Source: Atopobium sp. UBA6362
Lineage (GTDB): Bacteria > Actinomycetota > Coriobacteriia > Coriobacteriales > Atopobiaceae
Direction of reading: 5' to 3'
Assembly: GCA_002440065.1 (NCBI GenBank)
Contig: DJRK01000111.1
Span: forward strand, 31,337 to 43,874
DNA: 12,538 bases
Positions 12,537 through 12,538 of the stretch are shown here, piece by piece. The first letter of the stretch is position 1; each line of letters begins with the position of its first letter. Both the position numbers and the translations under genes were made by a program. The notes beneath the pieces are model-generated. The model was not told the DNA's origin. It searched no databases and saw only the letters and a list, made by a program, of their open reading frames with translations.

Positions 12537-12538
12537 AA

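Noticed and set aside
1..12538. tRNA or rRNA genes, CRISPR arrays, transposase genes
   Set aside because: No cloverleaf-like stretch, no spaced repeat series and no transposase-like coding region were seen; nearly all the window is filled by the genes listed.

Overview
The window is the 3' part of the spc ribosomal-protein operon joined to the alpha operon, followed by a short accessory stretch. All genes lie on the + strand. High GC, frequent GTG/TTG starts with clear Shine-Dalgarno (SD) sites, the order secY-adk-map-infA-rpmJ-rpsM-rpsK-rpsD-rpoA-rplQ-truA and the character of the proteins suggest a Gram-positive actinobacterium, most likely class Coriobacteriia (Olsenella/Collinsella/Atopobium-like). 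That placement is inference from gene order and general protein resemblance, not from a search.

Layout. 1-3552: end of rpsH, then rplF, rplR, rpsE, rpmD, rplO and secY (ribosomal proteins S8, L6, L18, S5, L30, L15 and the translocon channel), tightly packed and translationally coupled, with one conspicuous hairpin between rplF and rplR. 3604-5018: adk and map, joined by a 4-nt ATGA overlap. 5019-5138: a 120-nt non-coding gap with a long hairpin and a well-spaced candidate sigma-70 promoter that may start a second transcript. 5139-8416: infA (TTG start), rpmJ, rpsM (TTG start), rpsK, rpsD, rpoA and rplQ, ending at a strong intrinsic terminator. truA (tRNA pseudouridine synthase, 8494-9333) starts 24 nt after the terminator stem.

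The last third (9385-12508) is not part of the conserved ribosomal cluster. It holds a multi-spanning membrane protein of the putative heavy-metal exporter (ArsP_2-like) family with a very His-rich loop, a single-pass membrane protein that looks like a shortened and degenerate LytR-CpsA-Psr (LCP) protein, a GC-rich terminator-like hairpin, and a family-2-like glycosyltransferase whose nucleotide- and metal-binding motifs have diverged. The window ends in a 23-bp AT-flanked palindrome that could be a terminator or a dispersed repeat.

The conserved part supplies ribosome subunits, initiation factor 1, the RNA polymerase alpha subunit, membrane insertion, adenylate balance, N-terminal Met removal and tRNA modification. 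The accessory part suggests metal export plus two cell-envelope proteins that may have lost or altered the catalysis of their parent families. No tRNA, rRNA, CRISPR array or transposase gene is visible, and no stretch longer than 300 bases lacks a gene.
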